Assembly: GCF_000218685.1 (NCBI RefSeq) | Contig: NW_006763295.1 | Span: 1,472,430 to 1,536,429 of the forward strand | Direction: 5' to 3' | Source: Serpula lacrymans var. lacrymans S7.9 | Taxonomy: Eukaryota > Basidiomycota > Agaricomycetes > Boletales > Serpulaceae | DNA: 64,000 nt | Part shown: positions 39,142 through 51,637 of the stretch, piece after piece | How the letters are laid out: each line of letters begins with the position of its first letter | How positions within the stretch are numbered: the stretch's first letter is position 1 | Notes under the pieces: generated by a model | Told to the model about the DNA's origin: nothing | Databases searched by the model: none | Seen by the model: only the letters and a program-made list of their open reading frames with translations | Program-made: the position numbers and the translations under genes

Positions 39142-42100
39142 ATGGCTCCAGCGCCTGCACCTAGCCATGATTCCTCTTCTTCAACAAAAGGGGCTTCTGT
39201 AACATGGCGACCCACCAAAATAATGAACATGCGCGACCTCTCCAAGGACGACGACTTTCTCAGTCATTTGTTGGTGGAAAAGCTTGGAACGGGCACTGTT
39301 CCTCTTCTGGTGCACAAAATGGACCCTTCCCGCAGACTTCCCAAGACCAACGTGGAGGACCTTCTGCAAATCGTTCGGCGCGTGAGTATTTCTACACATT
39401 TCCCGCTCCAATGCCATTGTGTATATTTCTATGTGTCGTAATGTCGCTCAAGTCATCGCATTCATAGCTGGTGGCAACGAAAGGTCCTGCTCAGAATACC
39501 GTGCGGCAGGCCGTTGACGAACTTCTTGCGTTCGTCGCCTTTTTCACGTCACGAAAACGCACATGTCACTCAAAAATAATTATCTTAGCCTTCCGCCAGT
39601 TCGGTATTACCTCAAACCTTACACCCAGAAGCAGATAAACGCGTTTGCCACGTATGTATATGCGTTCGTTCTTTATTAGAACATTGATTTTTACTCGTGT
39701 GCGCCACAGCCATGCTTCTCGATACTTTGAGCTTTATCACCCTGGAGGTTCCATCGAAATCGCCCATACATCCAGGTATTCTCACCGCACTGGCAAGTCA
39801 GAATTATGTATTCTCGCCACACGCCCGCTTGCTCCTGGAGCGGTCATCACAGAGCTAAAAGGATCCATGGCACATCTTACTAAAGAAGAGGATAAGGAAC
39901 TCAAGCGAACCGACCTGAGAAATACTGATATCAGGAGGGACTTCAGTGTCATCCATTCTAGGCAGATGAAGAAGAACCATCTATTTTTGGGGCCTGCTCG
40001 CTTTGTTAATGTGAGCTTTCGCTCTTTTCTTGATTTTAAAGCATCCAGACGGTTAACTCATACATACAGCACGATTGCGAGAATAACTGTGAGCTTTTCC
40101 GTGAGGGCAAGTACATCACTTTTCGGGTAATGAGACCTATTGGAATTGGCGAAGAGATAACCGCTCATTACGGCGATGGATACTGTGCGTATGCAAAATT
40201 TTATCTGATATTTATTTTGACATTGTATCTTTTCCGTGGTAGTCGGATACAGAAATCGACACTGCTTATGCGAAACCTGCGAAAAGAACGGGAAGGGGGG
40301 ATACGCCCCAGATCATTCTGATGGTGAAGTGGAATCAGGATGCGAATCCGTCGCAGTTGTGTCAGACAGTGATATAAGTGATTCCGAGGCCGATCCCAAG
40401 GGTAAAGGAGCGCTTAACGTGAATGAGCGGAGGACACGACGTGGAGTGTATGCTATTGTTCAAGAAGAGGATGATGATTCGGATGACAGCGAGGACGAAG
40501 AAAAGGAAACCCATAAACCCCTTGCCAACGTGGCGGACAATGAAGATGATATGGAGATCGATGCAGAAGGGTCTGGCTTGTCAAAGTTGTTGGCTCAATC
40601 TCGCGAATCGTCTCATCCATTTTCTACACCTTCCATTTCTCAAAGAGCAATTTTCGCTACCCCTGACCCTGATATTCACCGTCCTGCGCCGTCCAGCAGC
40701 TCCCCATCGACATCCAGTCGGATAAACAGAACTACGCCCGATAGCATGAAAACACCATTCAGGTCAATTATTTCAACCAGACGTCAAAAGCTGTCCGAGG
40801 AGGCTGTTTCGCGATCTGCTCGGTCCTCCTCTGTAGTGGGAATTACCAAAACCTTGAAGGACCAGTCGGAGCGTTTGCCAACCCCCAGTATTGATAAAGG
40901 CAAAGAAAAAGCGAAGCCGGTGGATGATTCTGAGGCCAGAGTACTGCGTGCACGCCCTTCGTCCCAAATTACTCAACCCATTAGTATGGAAGTGCCTAAA
41001 TCCGAAGTTCCCAGGGGAGAGGACGGGAAGCCGCTCCCTACATGTGTAACTTGCACGAATGTTTTACCAGTGATATCTGTTGACTCTAAAGTCGTCTGGG
41101 GGCTTGCTTTTGATACAACTCCTCGTCGCGGCAGAAAACGAAAAGAAAAACAGGAATGTCCAAGGTAAGCAGTAAATTTTTCAATATATTACCACATATT
41201 AAACTGAACCCTTCTACCACAACTGTCATAGATGTATGCGGCATTTTGCAATATATGCTCAGCCCTGGCCTGCCCGTGTCTTAGGTCAAAATTCAGCTTC
41301 CAACTCCACACCTCGAGAAGAGAGTATCTCAGTAGATATTTCTCGTCGCATCACTCATAAAGCACTATCCACTCTTGATCGCAAACTTGCATCCGCTGCA
41401 ATGGCAGCCAGGGCATATAAACGTCGTGCTCTTGTGGAGGAGCGCTCTTTTAAGAGGCGTAAAGTAGACCCCGCTCCTAGAGTTGAAATGTCAGCAAAAG
41501 CCAAAGAGCTTCTCACGCAAGGACGAGGGCGGGGTAGACCCAAGTTGTCTGCCAATACACCACAAGAAGAGGATCCCCCAAAACGAAAGAGAGGAAGACC
41601 ACGACTTTCCTCTCCGAGGAGAACGCAACCACCGCCGGACAAACCTCTCAAGCCGAAATCTTTAGCTGTACAATCCCAGCCTCGGGATTCAAATGGAAGG
41701 TTCGGCAAGAAAGCAAGCACGAATGGCAAATTTGTTAGGAAGAAGTACTCTTCTCTACGAAGTGGTGTTTCCCGTGCACAGAGAGCCGTTGAAAGGACGA
41801 AGGTGAAACTTTGGCTGCAGAGTCGGAATGAGGGGTCCCGTGCAAAGTTTGATGAGGAGTTACCTGGTGACAATGGACACGAATTATCTCCGATACGAAA
41901 GCGGACAGATGAGGGCACTTCTGACATTCAAGAACCCCCGACGAAAAGGCCACGCGGCCTGTCACACGTCGAGAAGGACATCGATGACCTTCTTCCCCCC
42001 CTTCCTTCCAAATATGATGGAACGCCCAGTTATAGATTCAAAGGCATGGGTAGCAGTCTCTTGTGTCGCCCTAATCCCTTGAACTTCGCTCGGCGAAAGT

Positions 42101-43005
42101 GGATCCCTCGCTTCCTCGACGATATATCACTAACGACAGATGAGAGTGAGACCGGAAGTCCACCGCGCGCTTCAGAATCGGAAAACGAGGTTCCTGTTAC
42201 TCCTGAGGAACACGACGCATTGCCGATCATTGTGGAAACATCTGCTTCGCCACGTCTGGATCGGCTCCACATTCGCTCGAGTGATGATACAGCTACCGCA
42301 AAGCACCTTGTTGGTGCTCTTACCTTCAAGCCTTCACCGATCAACTTCGCTAGACGCCGCTGGTCATCAACACCAAGATCACCAATCGATGCGGGACCCA
42401 CCACACGCCGTAAAGATCGTATAGAAGGAAGCAGCTCTTTTTATAGCCCTGATATCATTGACATTGGAGAAGGAGGGGTACCACGATATCAAGACGAAAC
42501 GGTGATCCATGCGTCAACTGTGTCCTCTTCAGCCCCGATACCTGGGTGGCTCTCAGCTAATCGTCACAGTGGTATTTCTTTAGAAGAACAGGTACGCTTT
42601 TTTTCTAAACTTTACTCCGTCAATGTGACCATAATTCCGTTTTTTTAGGATTGTACTGATTCTTCGAAATTTGTATTACAACGCCAAGCTTCATTCGGAG
42701 CTCTTAAGGTAGCCGTTAAAAACACCGATCATACATCGAGTTGTTTTGTTCCTGCCTCAGATGACACCCCCTCTTCCGAAGAGGACGAGAGAATAGAGTC
42801 TATGGCCTCCCGTTTTCGCGTCGTTTATGATTCGGAGCTCCCAGCCGTCGTCCCTTGGAAAAATACTCCTGCCACTCCTATGTCACAATATCTTCAGAAA
42901 TCGGCTACTTTTTGTACAGACGATCCCAGTTCTCCGCCAAATTTTGTTCATGCGGGATGGGATAATGCGGGATGGGATACTTCTTCTGATATTTCTACGG
43001 ATTGA
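39142..43005 (+). CDS. SET9: Set9-type histone H4 lysine-20 methyltransferase
   Basis: A multi-exon gene. The N-terminal helical part (DDDFLSHLLVEKLG, DLLQIVRRLVATKGPAQN) is the bundle typical of Suv4-20/Set9 enzymes. The SET domain follows: RYSHRTGKSELCILATRPL, PGAVITELKGSMAHLT, RDFSVIHSRQMKKNHLFLG, the NHDC motif in ARFVNHDCENNCELF, then EEITAHYGDGYFGYRNRHCLCETC with the post-SET cysteines. Introns split the SET domain. The C-terminal half is long, Ser/Pro/Lys-rich and disordered, with AT-hook-like stretches (KRGRPRLSS, GRGRPKLS). It contains a second Cys pair cluster (CVTCTNVL, then CPRCMRHFA after an intron) that could form a small zinc site. H4K20 methylation acts in DNA-damage checkpoint signalling and heterochromatin. 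The gene ends near 43005 (SSDISTD), convergent with CCT6. Confidence 0.92.
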
Positions 43006-43298
43006 ACTGCTAACGCTATGCGTGGACAACAAATTTATTTATTTGTTCCACTGACCAATTCCATTTCACTGGACATGTTACACTAGTTCCACATATTAGT
43101 TCTGCTAGATTGTCATCAATTTTCTTTTTTTTTACCAATGTCAAGCTTCCTATTGTAAATCGGATATAATTTGGACTGTAGTCTTTGTGCCCGCTTCTTG
43201 AAGACTTCAAATACATGAACAGTTACGGGGAAGTTGAAAACATCACCGAGGTTCATTAGAAATGCTACAGTTATACTTGTACTTCAGACTACTTAAAT
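43006..43298. other. convergent 3' region of SET9 and CCT6
   Basis: 293 bp, AT-rich, no gene. It includes an oligo-T tract near 43122-43133. Confidence 0.4.
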
Positions 43299-45378
43299 CT
43301 ACTGTTGTCCATCTGGTTTTAGAGAACTACGACCTGCCCGAAGAATCTCATCTGTTGAAAGGAGATTCACAGCTATGACGGAACTACAATGAAAGCATCA
43401 GTGACCAGAACATTATGAAATGCGGCATACAAATTTACCAAGAGTGAAGCATCTGCCTCTTAACTCTGTAATTGTCCCAGATTCCCTCTACGCTGGGGTC
43501 AAATGGCTCTCCCGACTCTAAATCAATCCCCACAGTGTTTCCTTCGGCTTGCTCATCCTGGACAACTGTCAGAAGGGAAATAGTAAGGAGAGCTACTACA
43601 AACCTGTAGAGCGACGACGACATCTTGAACATCAAAACCTCCATTCTGCGCCAATGTTTTGGGAATGATCAATAAAGCATCAGCAAAAGCCTGGACACCC
43701 ATTTTGACTCGTCCCTTGGCGGTCCTCTTTACAGGGCCACTCAAATGAGCGGCACATGAAACCTCGAACGCTCCAGCACCTGGTATGAGCGCTTCGTCTT
43801 CTAAAGCATTCTTCACAGCACGGAGGCCATCCCTTAATGCATCTTGAATTTGCTGAATTGTGTGTGCGTTTGGGCCCTTGATCAGCAGGGTAACACTCTT
43901 CGGTTCTTTAACTTCTTCTAGGAATGTGTATTTCTCCTCGCCCAGAGCATGCTCGTAAACAAGTCCCGCCCACCCGAGGATATCAGGAGTTAGGTCATCA
44001 ACAGAATTCTGAGCTACTCCGCCACAGATCAGCTGTAACCTGCATGTCCATTATTCAGGACAAAGTAATCGGCTAAGATTTTATGAACTTACCGTTCCAT
44101 ATTTCGTCGCTTCGCGCGGCGAAGAGCGAAAATCCCGTTCTTGGCAAGAATGTCTAGACTGAGAGGATCGATACCCTTTTGGTTGATTATGACGAAGCTC
44201 TTCTTTTTTTCTTTCCCTCCTATATCTTGATCGCAAACCTGGTTTTTGAGCTCCACGATTTTTTTAAGTTTCTCGTCAACGAAGCGCCTTTCGGATTCCA
44301 CGAGCTTTTCACGCTGTTCGGCCGATGAATAGAAGAATCCAGAATTCACCTCGCTACAAGATTTTATCAATACACAACATCGCACAATACACCCTCCTAG
44401 CACTCACGTTTTCTCGTATTCCAGACTGACGTTCAGCGTCAAGATGAACGCATTTTCAACTCGCTTAGGCATATCTGGGTGTCTTGCCCCATGGTCCATT
44501 ACAAGGCCACGTACAAGTTGAGTTTCAGAAGCTGTCCTATGCTGCATCTTCATTATTTCTACCATGTGGAGATCGATAGGACTGCGCCACTGATCCGTAG
44601 AATCTGATACAAAATTTTAGTGTATGTGGGACCCTCATGGCAAATGAAAGACACACCTGTTGAGGGCGGGGGTGGCCGGATGGTTAGCACGGCATCAACA
44701 ACATCTGCTGCCAACTGCTTGGCCAGAGACGCATGTAACTTTGTTGCGAGCGACGTAAAAGCAACGTTTATGAGGGTCGCACGGTCCAGGTTGGAAGGTT
44801 GTTTAAACGTGTCCAAAAACTATCGGTAGATCGAATGAGATGAGCAAAATAAGAAAATAGGCATGCACTAACGGACAGGGCCTCTTTTTTGGCGAGGTCG
44901 AATCCTTCCGCAATAACGGTCGGATGCACGCCTTCGGAGATGTAACGATCTGCTTGTTTTAACAACTCTCCAACCAACAGAACCACCGAGGTGGTTCCAT
45001 CGCCCACTTGGTCATCCTGAGCTACGGCTGTCCGAGCGATCATAGCAGCAGTGGGATTTTGAATCTGCATTTCTGACAACAATACTTTCCCATCTTTGGT
45101 CATCTTGATCTGACCTGACCCGTCCACCAACATTTTCAACGTTCCTCTCGGGCCTAGTGAGATGGGATCAGTTCATTCCTCACTAAAGTGTAATTTAAAA
45201 CTTACCGAGGTTACCCTTAACCACGTTCGCGAGTCCCATCGCCCCGGTAGTGTTGACCTACGCAAAGCGATGCTTCAGCAAAGAATGCAGACCGAATGTA
45301 CGGAATTCTTACCTGCAATGCTGCAGCCCGTCGGACGCTCTCGGCTTTTGGATTGATCAGTTCGATACTCGAAGACAT
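43299..45378 (-). CDS. CCT6: T-complex protein 1 subunit zeta (CCT6)
   Basis: A multi-exon gene starting [18 protein letters not shown] and ending SSLKPDGQQ with the stop at 43299-43301; a frame ending at HSW near 43435 is an unspliced artefact, since a short intron there leads to the conserved CSVIAVNLL and the true end. Chaperonin motifs include [17 protein letters not shown], the ATPase loop [26 protein letters not shown]-type sequence ([17 protein letters not shown]), and the apical-domain part [18 protein letters not shown]. The equatorial end has [16 protein letters not shown] and [16 protein letters not shown]. One of eight subunits of the cytosolic TRiC/CCT ring that folds actin, tubulin and other proteins; [16 protein letters not shown] is characteristic of the zeta subunit. 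Confidence 0.95.
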
Positions 45379-45756
45379 GCTGCAGAATAACTGGCGTCTG
45401 AGTTATTGAGTATCTGATAGAAAGTGATCAGACGAAGCCACGGTCACGGTGGCGGAGTGTCAAAATGTGCTTTGGATGAACCATCACATTTGGCTTGACC
45501 TCTCCTTGGGTTTCAGCCTTGGGTGCAGGTTTACGCGTTTCCATCTGAGGGAACACGCCATTGTCTCCATGAATCATGCCTCCAGAAAATGCATTCGAAA
45601 AGTTATCTTATATGGCCTACATATTCACGATGTTTCCCCAGTACTTCATTCAAAACACCACAGGGTCCTCAAATACTTATAACCTTATCAACTGTATATC
45701 CAGCGCTGGATTCTCATCTGACAAACAACTTTCCCGTTGAATTCGTCCGTAATAAC
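45379..45756. promoter_or_regulatory. divergent promoter region between CCT6 and the disordered protein gene
   Basis: 378 bp between divergent starts. Short plus-strand frames overlap the presumed promoter and are not supported. Confidence 0.35.
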
Positions 45757-46597
45757 ATGGATGACACACAAGAGGAGGAAGTAGCTCCAGTGAGTCCTTA
45801 ATTCCTTTATTTTCTCTTGCTGGTCCCGTTCACCTGGATGTGTATATTTGTAGAGGCTTGACGATGGACAAAGACCTCTCTTCTCTACGTCTGAACTCTC
45901 CTTTGATCGGCGCCCAACGAGACCCAAAGCCCCTGTCAGGAAGAGAAGACGCGCCGCCCCTACAACACCGGCCTTTACCTTTTCACCTTCGTTCAATCGA
46001 GTGCAAACAGGGCTATACCACCCCCCCGGCCAGGCGTCTGGTGGGACACCGCTTCCTCCATCCGAAAATTCATATCCTGAATATCCTTCCCTTCCCACGT
46101 CTTCATCGCGTTATTCCAACGACATCTTCGATAATGTAGCCACTTCTGCTGCGAGACGTCCCTATGCATCTTCGCTCGGGGTTGAAGATCATACCTCGCA
46201 CGAGTTCCCATATCCTCCAGATACACACCTTAACCGTTCTTATCCCCAACCATCGAATGAGACGTCAGGGCCATACTTTCCTACCGGTTACAGTGATGCG
46301 CAAATGCAGACTGCTTCGTTTAATGCTGGACGGCTGATGTCTTCTTTTATGCCCCCTTCATCTTCCACCCCAGGTCCGTCGTCATCAGGTCTTACCTCCT
46401 ACATGCCCGAGGTTAACCATTCGGAGCTATCCCGCTCAGGTGTGTATGTCCCCACGGAGTCTCGACATGCCCCGTATCACGTCCAAGCCGATGTGAATCC
46501 TCCGTGGCTATCACAAGCCGGTTATACTGCTGACTATCCGTACAACACTAGTTCTTTCCCTGAGCGAGATTTCTCGGATCCTTACCAGGATGCGTAG
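45757..46597 (+). CDS. Pro/Ser/Tyr-rich disordered protein, unknown
   Basis: Two exons, 45757-45789 and 45854-46597, join in phase 0 to give 258 residues: MDDTQEEEVAP then RLDDGQRPLF. There is a basic NLS-like patch (PTRPKAPVRKRRRAAP) near residue 35. The rest is low-complexity, rich in Pro, Ser and Tyr (NSYPEYPSLPTSS, PYFPTGYSD, MPPSSSTPGPSSSG), ending RDFSDPYQDA. No catalytic motifs. A nuclear, perhaps transcription-associated, role is only a guess from composition. The frame upstream of the ATG is open, so a longer N-terminus cannot be excluded. Confidence 0.6.
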
Positions 46598-47008
46598 GCT
46601 CCGACTGGGCCTGTCTGTCATTTTCATAGCTCTTTTCGATGATAAATCTTATCTCAGGCAGATGAGATGTTCTGCTCCCGAAAAATCAGATTATCTGGCG
46701 ATATTTTGTATCAGTGACTATTATTGTACTAATACTGTGACTATCTGTCAATATGTCCTATCGCTGTTCTTGATAGTAGTTCTTACTTCGATCTTTAGCA
46801 TCACAAATATATAGTGATCATTTCACATGTGGGGAGCTTACTGTAAGTGAAAGCCGGTGCTTCAGCCGGAACAGGTGCAAAGAATCCGGTTGCCAGCGCC
46901 AATTTAGCGAGTTGGGCCTTTTACTCATGACTGTTTTGTGAACTAACCTACCGGAGCTGGACAATAACTGGTTTTGTATACAACCTTCTCGTAAACCGCA
47001 ATTCTGAA
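46598..47008. other. intergenic
   Basis: About 0.4 kb, AT-rich, between two plus-strand genes; 3' UTR plus promoter of the dehydrogenase. Nothing else seen. Confidence 0.4.
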
Positions 47009-48482
47009 ATGTCTAGCTACAAACTCCCAACGTCTAACCCTGACGAGCACTACCAGCGGACTCTGTCTCGAGTCAACAAAATCCAGTCTCACCTATCCGA
47101 AACCCCTCGTGGTCAGCGCTTGAAGGGCAAAGTCTGTATCGTTACAGGTGTTGGTTCGTTGCATGGAATAGGGTAAGCTGTGTTCTTCGTCACATATGCA
47201 ACCGTGTCAACCATGTTCTATTCGTTACGCTAGACGTGCATCTGCTTTGTTATTTGCGCACGAAGGTATGATCGTTACAATACCATACCTGCATCGGAAT
47301 ATTATCATCTAACATGTCAGAATATCAGGCGCGCAACATCTTTATCTGTTGGATTTCTCAGCGGACAATTTGCCAGATTTGAAATCTACAATTCAGAAGG
47401 CATACCCGGATGTCAAGGTCATTCTTGTCCTTTTCCCGCTTAACATTGTCTACTCACACATTTTGTGTAGGTTACTACTATACAAGCAGACGCCGCGGAT
47501 GATGCTGCAATAGCAGCGATCTGCAATCAAGCAATACAGGACGAAGGGCGGCTAGATGTATTTTTCGCAAACGTGTGTCTCATTTTCCCCTAGCATTTAC
47601 CAATAATAAACAGCGAGGCAGGCCGGCTTTGCCAGTAAAAAAATCTTGCAAGATACCACTGCTGAGGATTTCATGGAAAGCATGAGAATAAATAGCTTGT
47701 CGTGCGTATTTATTCCTACTTGTACCTGCTCCAGAAATTTCACAAGTCAACTTTTTGTGTAGTACCTTTTTGGCGGTGAAGTATGGCTCGGAAGCCATGA
47801 AGCAGGTCAAAACACTGGGAGGAAAGGACTATAGTGGTGGCAGTATCATCTTAACGGCATCAGGTGAGTTCCAGTCAACTTATCACAAGTGTATTTTAAC
47901 ACCATCCAAGTGGCCGGTTTGCGTTCTGGGGCAGGGACAATTGATTGTAAGGTCCTCTTTCGACACTTCACTCTTCGTGACTGACCTCAAACCTAGACAG
48001 CGCAAGTAAAGCAGCGTGAGTATATTCTCAAATGTTGGTTAACATACTTTCTAAGCGGCATGCAGAGTAAACTCTATTGCCAAAACGAGCGTTTATCAGC
48101 TTCAAAAGAGCGACATTCGCGTGAATAGTATATGTCCGGGTTTGATCGAAACGAATATGACAAAGGATGCTTTTGATTATGCTCGGAAACGAGGTAACGC
48201 AAGCAAACTTGGTCAATTGAACCCCATGGGCAGATTCGGAGTTGCCGAAGGTATACAATTAACACTCGTATTTTGAATCATCAGCTGAACTTTTACACGC
48301 ACAGAAATCGCGCAGATGGCTTTGTTTTTGGCTTCTGGTGAGTCACATATGACCTCATGCGCACACCCACCTGCTGAAAGGAGTTTTCCCCAGACGAATC
48401 CAGCTACGTCAATGGCCAAAATATCGCAGTTGATGGCGGCTTGTCATCATCTCACCCTGTAGTTCCTGGGCGCTGGGCATAG
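47009..48482 (+). CDS. short-chain dehydrogenase/reductase (classical SDR)
   Basis: A multi-exon gene starting MSSYKLPTSNPDEHY. The Rossmann cofactor loop is VCIVTGVGSLHGIG followed by RASALLFAHEGAQHLYLLD, where the Asp at the end of strand beta-2 suggests NAD(H) preference. IQADAADDAAIAA and DVFFANAG mark the adenine site and the NAG motif; TASVAGLRSG carries the catalytic Ser region and the catalytic YSASK is assembled across an intron (GTIDY then SASKAAVNS). The C-terminus has VNSICPGLIETNM, NPMGRFGVAEEIAQMALFLA and YVNGQNIAVDGG. It resembles 3-oxoacyl-ACP reductase or secondary-metabolite type SDRs; the substrate is unknown. The last gene before the gene-poor block. Confidence 0.88.
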
Positions 48483-49484
48483 ACTGTATATCGGTAGAGG
48501 ACACATATATCGATTTGCCCGCTGATGTAGTATTGTTTGACCATGACAACGTGATGATGAATTCTCCTGCAGACCTTTTAGATGTTAATAGGTTTCCTCA
48601 ATGAATGGAGGAACAAATGAGCGTTCAGTAGGCGTCTATATTGATTCCGCGATTTTGTGCAAGTTCGCGGAGTTGAGGGAGTGGATCGTGGAAGGTCTAC
48701 GAATAGCGTCATGATAACTGTGCTGCAAAAATCTGGACTATAAAAGCTGAGGGAACGGAAGGATTGGGCAAGTTAACATACATGGGGTAACGTTCCTGGG
48801 AGTAAGCAGGAAAGAAGTAAACGAATGACGTTCTCTAGCCGTGACGTCTGAGCACATGGTCCTTCCTTGCTCCAACCACTGGACTAGCACAATGATTCAT
48901 ATATACTCCTTTAAGTATGGCCATCCTGGCTTCCTGTCGGGTAACACGCCTTCCAGCGCGTATTGTATGTATGCCACGTCAAGACGTATCGTGGAGCTGA
49001 GTGACTACATCGTTAATCACGATAACTTCTATCGGCATATTGCGATGGCTGTAGCAGCAGTTTTTCGAGATCCTCAGAAGACGCACTGCTTGGTAAAGAA
49101 CGGAAAAGTGCTCTGTAACACAAAAGTCATTCAAGGGAATATTCAGAAAATCTTACCGTCGTATACATTTTTTCTGGCCGAAGCGGAGCCTCCTTTTCAC
49201 CGTCTGTGTTTTCCAGTAAAGGGAGAACAATAAACAAAAAGGAACGCCAACAACTTGAACAGAGCACACAAACATGCCCAAGAGATGTGGTGTGAGCGCG
49301 AAAGAGTGAGAGCTGAGTATATGTTGCTTTGCACCCATTCTGCAACTAGAACTCTCTAATGGAAAAATAGTTCATCGGCAGCACAAGTTCTTTGCTCCGG
49401 AATGTTGCGCATGTGCAAACAATCGCCGCCATGCGCGCCTTGCTCCCGGTACGTAGACACAATGCCTGCCTCAAATAATTCCGC

Positions 49485-50107
49485 CTACGACAATGAGCCT
49501 CGATGAACCAGAACCTTTACCTTCAACTTGAACGCTTGTGTGGTGAACGGGTGGTAGTATGGTACGAACCACTGTTCAGCAGCAGACTCAGAACCAGCGT
49601 CTGCATAAGCAAGCTCTCTGTGAGGATTCTGGCTAACGTACAAGGGGCCAATACGACCGGTTTCACGTACCGCACTTGTTTACTTTTCTCCCACCAACAC
49701 GTAGTGGCTTGCATCTTCCGGGTCCGAGTGCGCCGTCAAAATAGATAGCTTGGGTGTATCTTTCCTGATCGACTGCTATCGGGAAGATCGATTTCGACTG
49801 CCCTCTGATGAAGCTCAAATTCCCTTCTCCAGCTTGCCAGCGATGCACCTTTCTCGAATGTGAATGCGTACAATCTCCTCTCAAGCTCAGAGCGTTGTTG
49901 GGAACTCACCTTGAATACTTTCGGCATGTACACCCCAGTGCGAGGCTTCGATATGTACGAAAAGCTGTCGTACAACTCGAAAGAGAGGTGGATCGATGAT
50001 TGCATGCAATCCAGGCTTTCCGCCATTTGGTCTGCCAGTGCGAAAGTGTTTGCTTGCGGGGAACTTGTCCAACAACCGCCGCTGGGGTTCACTTTCGTGG
50101 CTTGCAA
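49485..50107 (-). pseudogene. frame-broken or multi-exon ORFan
   Basis: Protein-like sequence occurs on the minus strand in changing frames. One frame (from 50107) reads SFELYDSFSYISKPRTGV and RSELERRLYAFTFEKG, then a charged helix SWRREFELHQRAVEI. It loses sense near 49780 while another frame reads KLSILTAHSDPEDASHYVL, meets a TAA at about 49730, and continues without further stops as GRIGPLYVSQNPHRELAYAD and QWFVPYYHPFTTQAFKLKV to a stop at 49485. Two short introns could instead be drawn (61 bp and 55 bp), giving an alternative intact gene, so the pseudogene call is tentative. No known family recognised. Confidence 0.35.
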
Positions 50108-50210
50108 GAGACTCGAAACTGCTTAAATGTGAGTACAGTACTTCTACATTGTCCAAATAGGAAATATGCACAAGGTCACAGTCAACTTGAACTCGAAGTT
50201 GAGTGTTTCC

Positions 50211-50402
50211 TCAATAGACATAGAGTGCACAGCTGTTCACTGTATCATGGTCAAATCCTTCTTCCATTCCCATGGTATGTACTTGCACTCTTGTCTGGAA
50301 AGAAAGACATTCGTCGGAAGTGCATATGGGGTGGAAGCAGGTCTGACCGAGATACAGTAGAACTCTGGTGCACTCGTGTTGCCAGACAGGGCCGAAACGC
50401 AA
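50211..50402 (-). pseudogene. relic related to the small gene at 54070-54470
   Basis: The minus-strand frame contains CFHPICTSDECLSFQTRVQ and VHTMGMEEGFDHDTVN, matching HFHPICTSDTYPRLQASVT and VHTMGMEEALDHGTIT of the 54 kb gene. A 26 bp identical word occurs in both (around 50256-50282 and 54206-54232). Upstream the similarity appears to continue in a different frame (SALSGNTSAPEFY), pointing to a frameshift in this copy. Confidence 0.5.
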
Positions 50403-51637
50403 CGCTGGCTTGCGATTTCATCACGCTCAGTGAATGAAACCCTGTGATGAATGCAAAACATTAAATCACCATCTTCGAAAGTTCTCAATCCTCGCTTGCA
50501 CAGGGTTCACGCAGAAGCGCTGGATGCAGAGCAGAGCCCAAGGTTGGTAATGTTTATGTGTCTGATAGAGCAAATGGTGCTGACCTGAAAGGGAGACATG
50601 ATGTCTCCACAGGGCTACAGAAGTTTTCATGAACGGCTAGGAATCCCTGGAACTGACTGGACCAAGGCTTCGTGAGCAGGACAAATAGAAGAAATAGCGA
50701 GAGGAACTTGTCCCTCGTGATAGACCCCTTGTCTTTGACCGTGATGGCCTCCTCCCACTACCACTACTATCACTACTACCAGTCGACCGGTAACCTGTAA
50801 GTTCGCAAGGGTCCCAGCGCCTGATCGTCATCGTGAACCGTCCTTTACGCCTAACCACTGCCCTTAAAAATCCAGGAAAGCGGATACTCCGACTCGAGCT
50901 TGCTTGGTTCGTTGCCAGTGGACTGGGTTTGGCGGGCCACCTTTAATGAACCCAGAGAGGTGTAAACGAATTCACTGTGACATTCCTCGCGGCCACCACA
51001 CTGCTGCGATTTGATGCATCGATAACTCGCTGACAGCTTGCACGCCAGTGCTCCAATCTTGGATACCGTCAATTTTTACCTTCCTGGCCACGTTGGAAAG
51101 ACACCCGTTGAATCCAGATCTGATATACCCGGGACACTTTTTCTGGATGTGGTTCAGCCCCAATGTGAAATATTTGTTTCTGTTTTGGGCGCACTCAACG
51201 GTAAAAACACTCTCGGAGGCCGGTACTGCACTTTAGGCCTCAGGGCAGCTACCTGACTCGTAAGTCTGGGTCCTTTTTCCTGCTTGAAATCTGTTGCCCC
51301 AGCGTTCATCCTACTCGTGGCTGTCTACCCTGACAATCTCCGTTTCCACGCAGCGAATCACCGCTACCGTTTCATCTCAACGTGGGATCCTTCACACAAA
51401 TAATGACCATCATCATTTTGGCTACCTTCTAACTACTTTGGTGGTTTCGAATGTGGTGTTTTCCAGCGCAGAATGACTCAAAGCATTATGACTTTTCCGT
51501 CCATGTATAATGTTGAGGCCTTGTGCATTCGGTAACTTCAACTTGACTCACCTCGTCTGTCAGTAGTCATCATTTCATCCGTCTTCTATTTTGATTGTTC
51601 AAGCACGGACCCCCCACGGTGGCCGTTGGCACCCTAT

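Noticed and set aside
41355..41927. 190-codon minus-strand open frame
   Set aside because: Antisense shadow of the SET9 low-complexity exon; Ser/Leu/Arg-rich composition follows from the complementary codons.
44660..44700. tRNA-like sequence (gtggccggatggttagc)
   Set aside because: Lies in antisense to a CCT6 exon (PPPPST region) and lacks a B box.
48841..49233. 130-codon plus-strand frame in the gene-poor block
   Set aside because: GTG start, no motif and no intron evidence; could be a relic but not supportable.
50637..51163. Minus-strand frames with a PCEL motif and a Ser/Arg-rich tail
   Set aside because: Frames cannot be joined by good splice sites; PCEL resemblance to the 51638-52125 gene is too short to call a gene.
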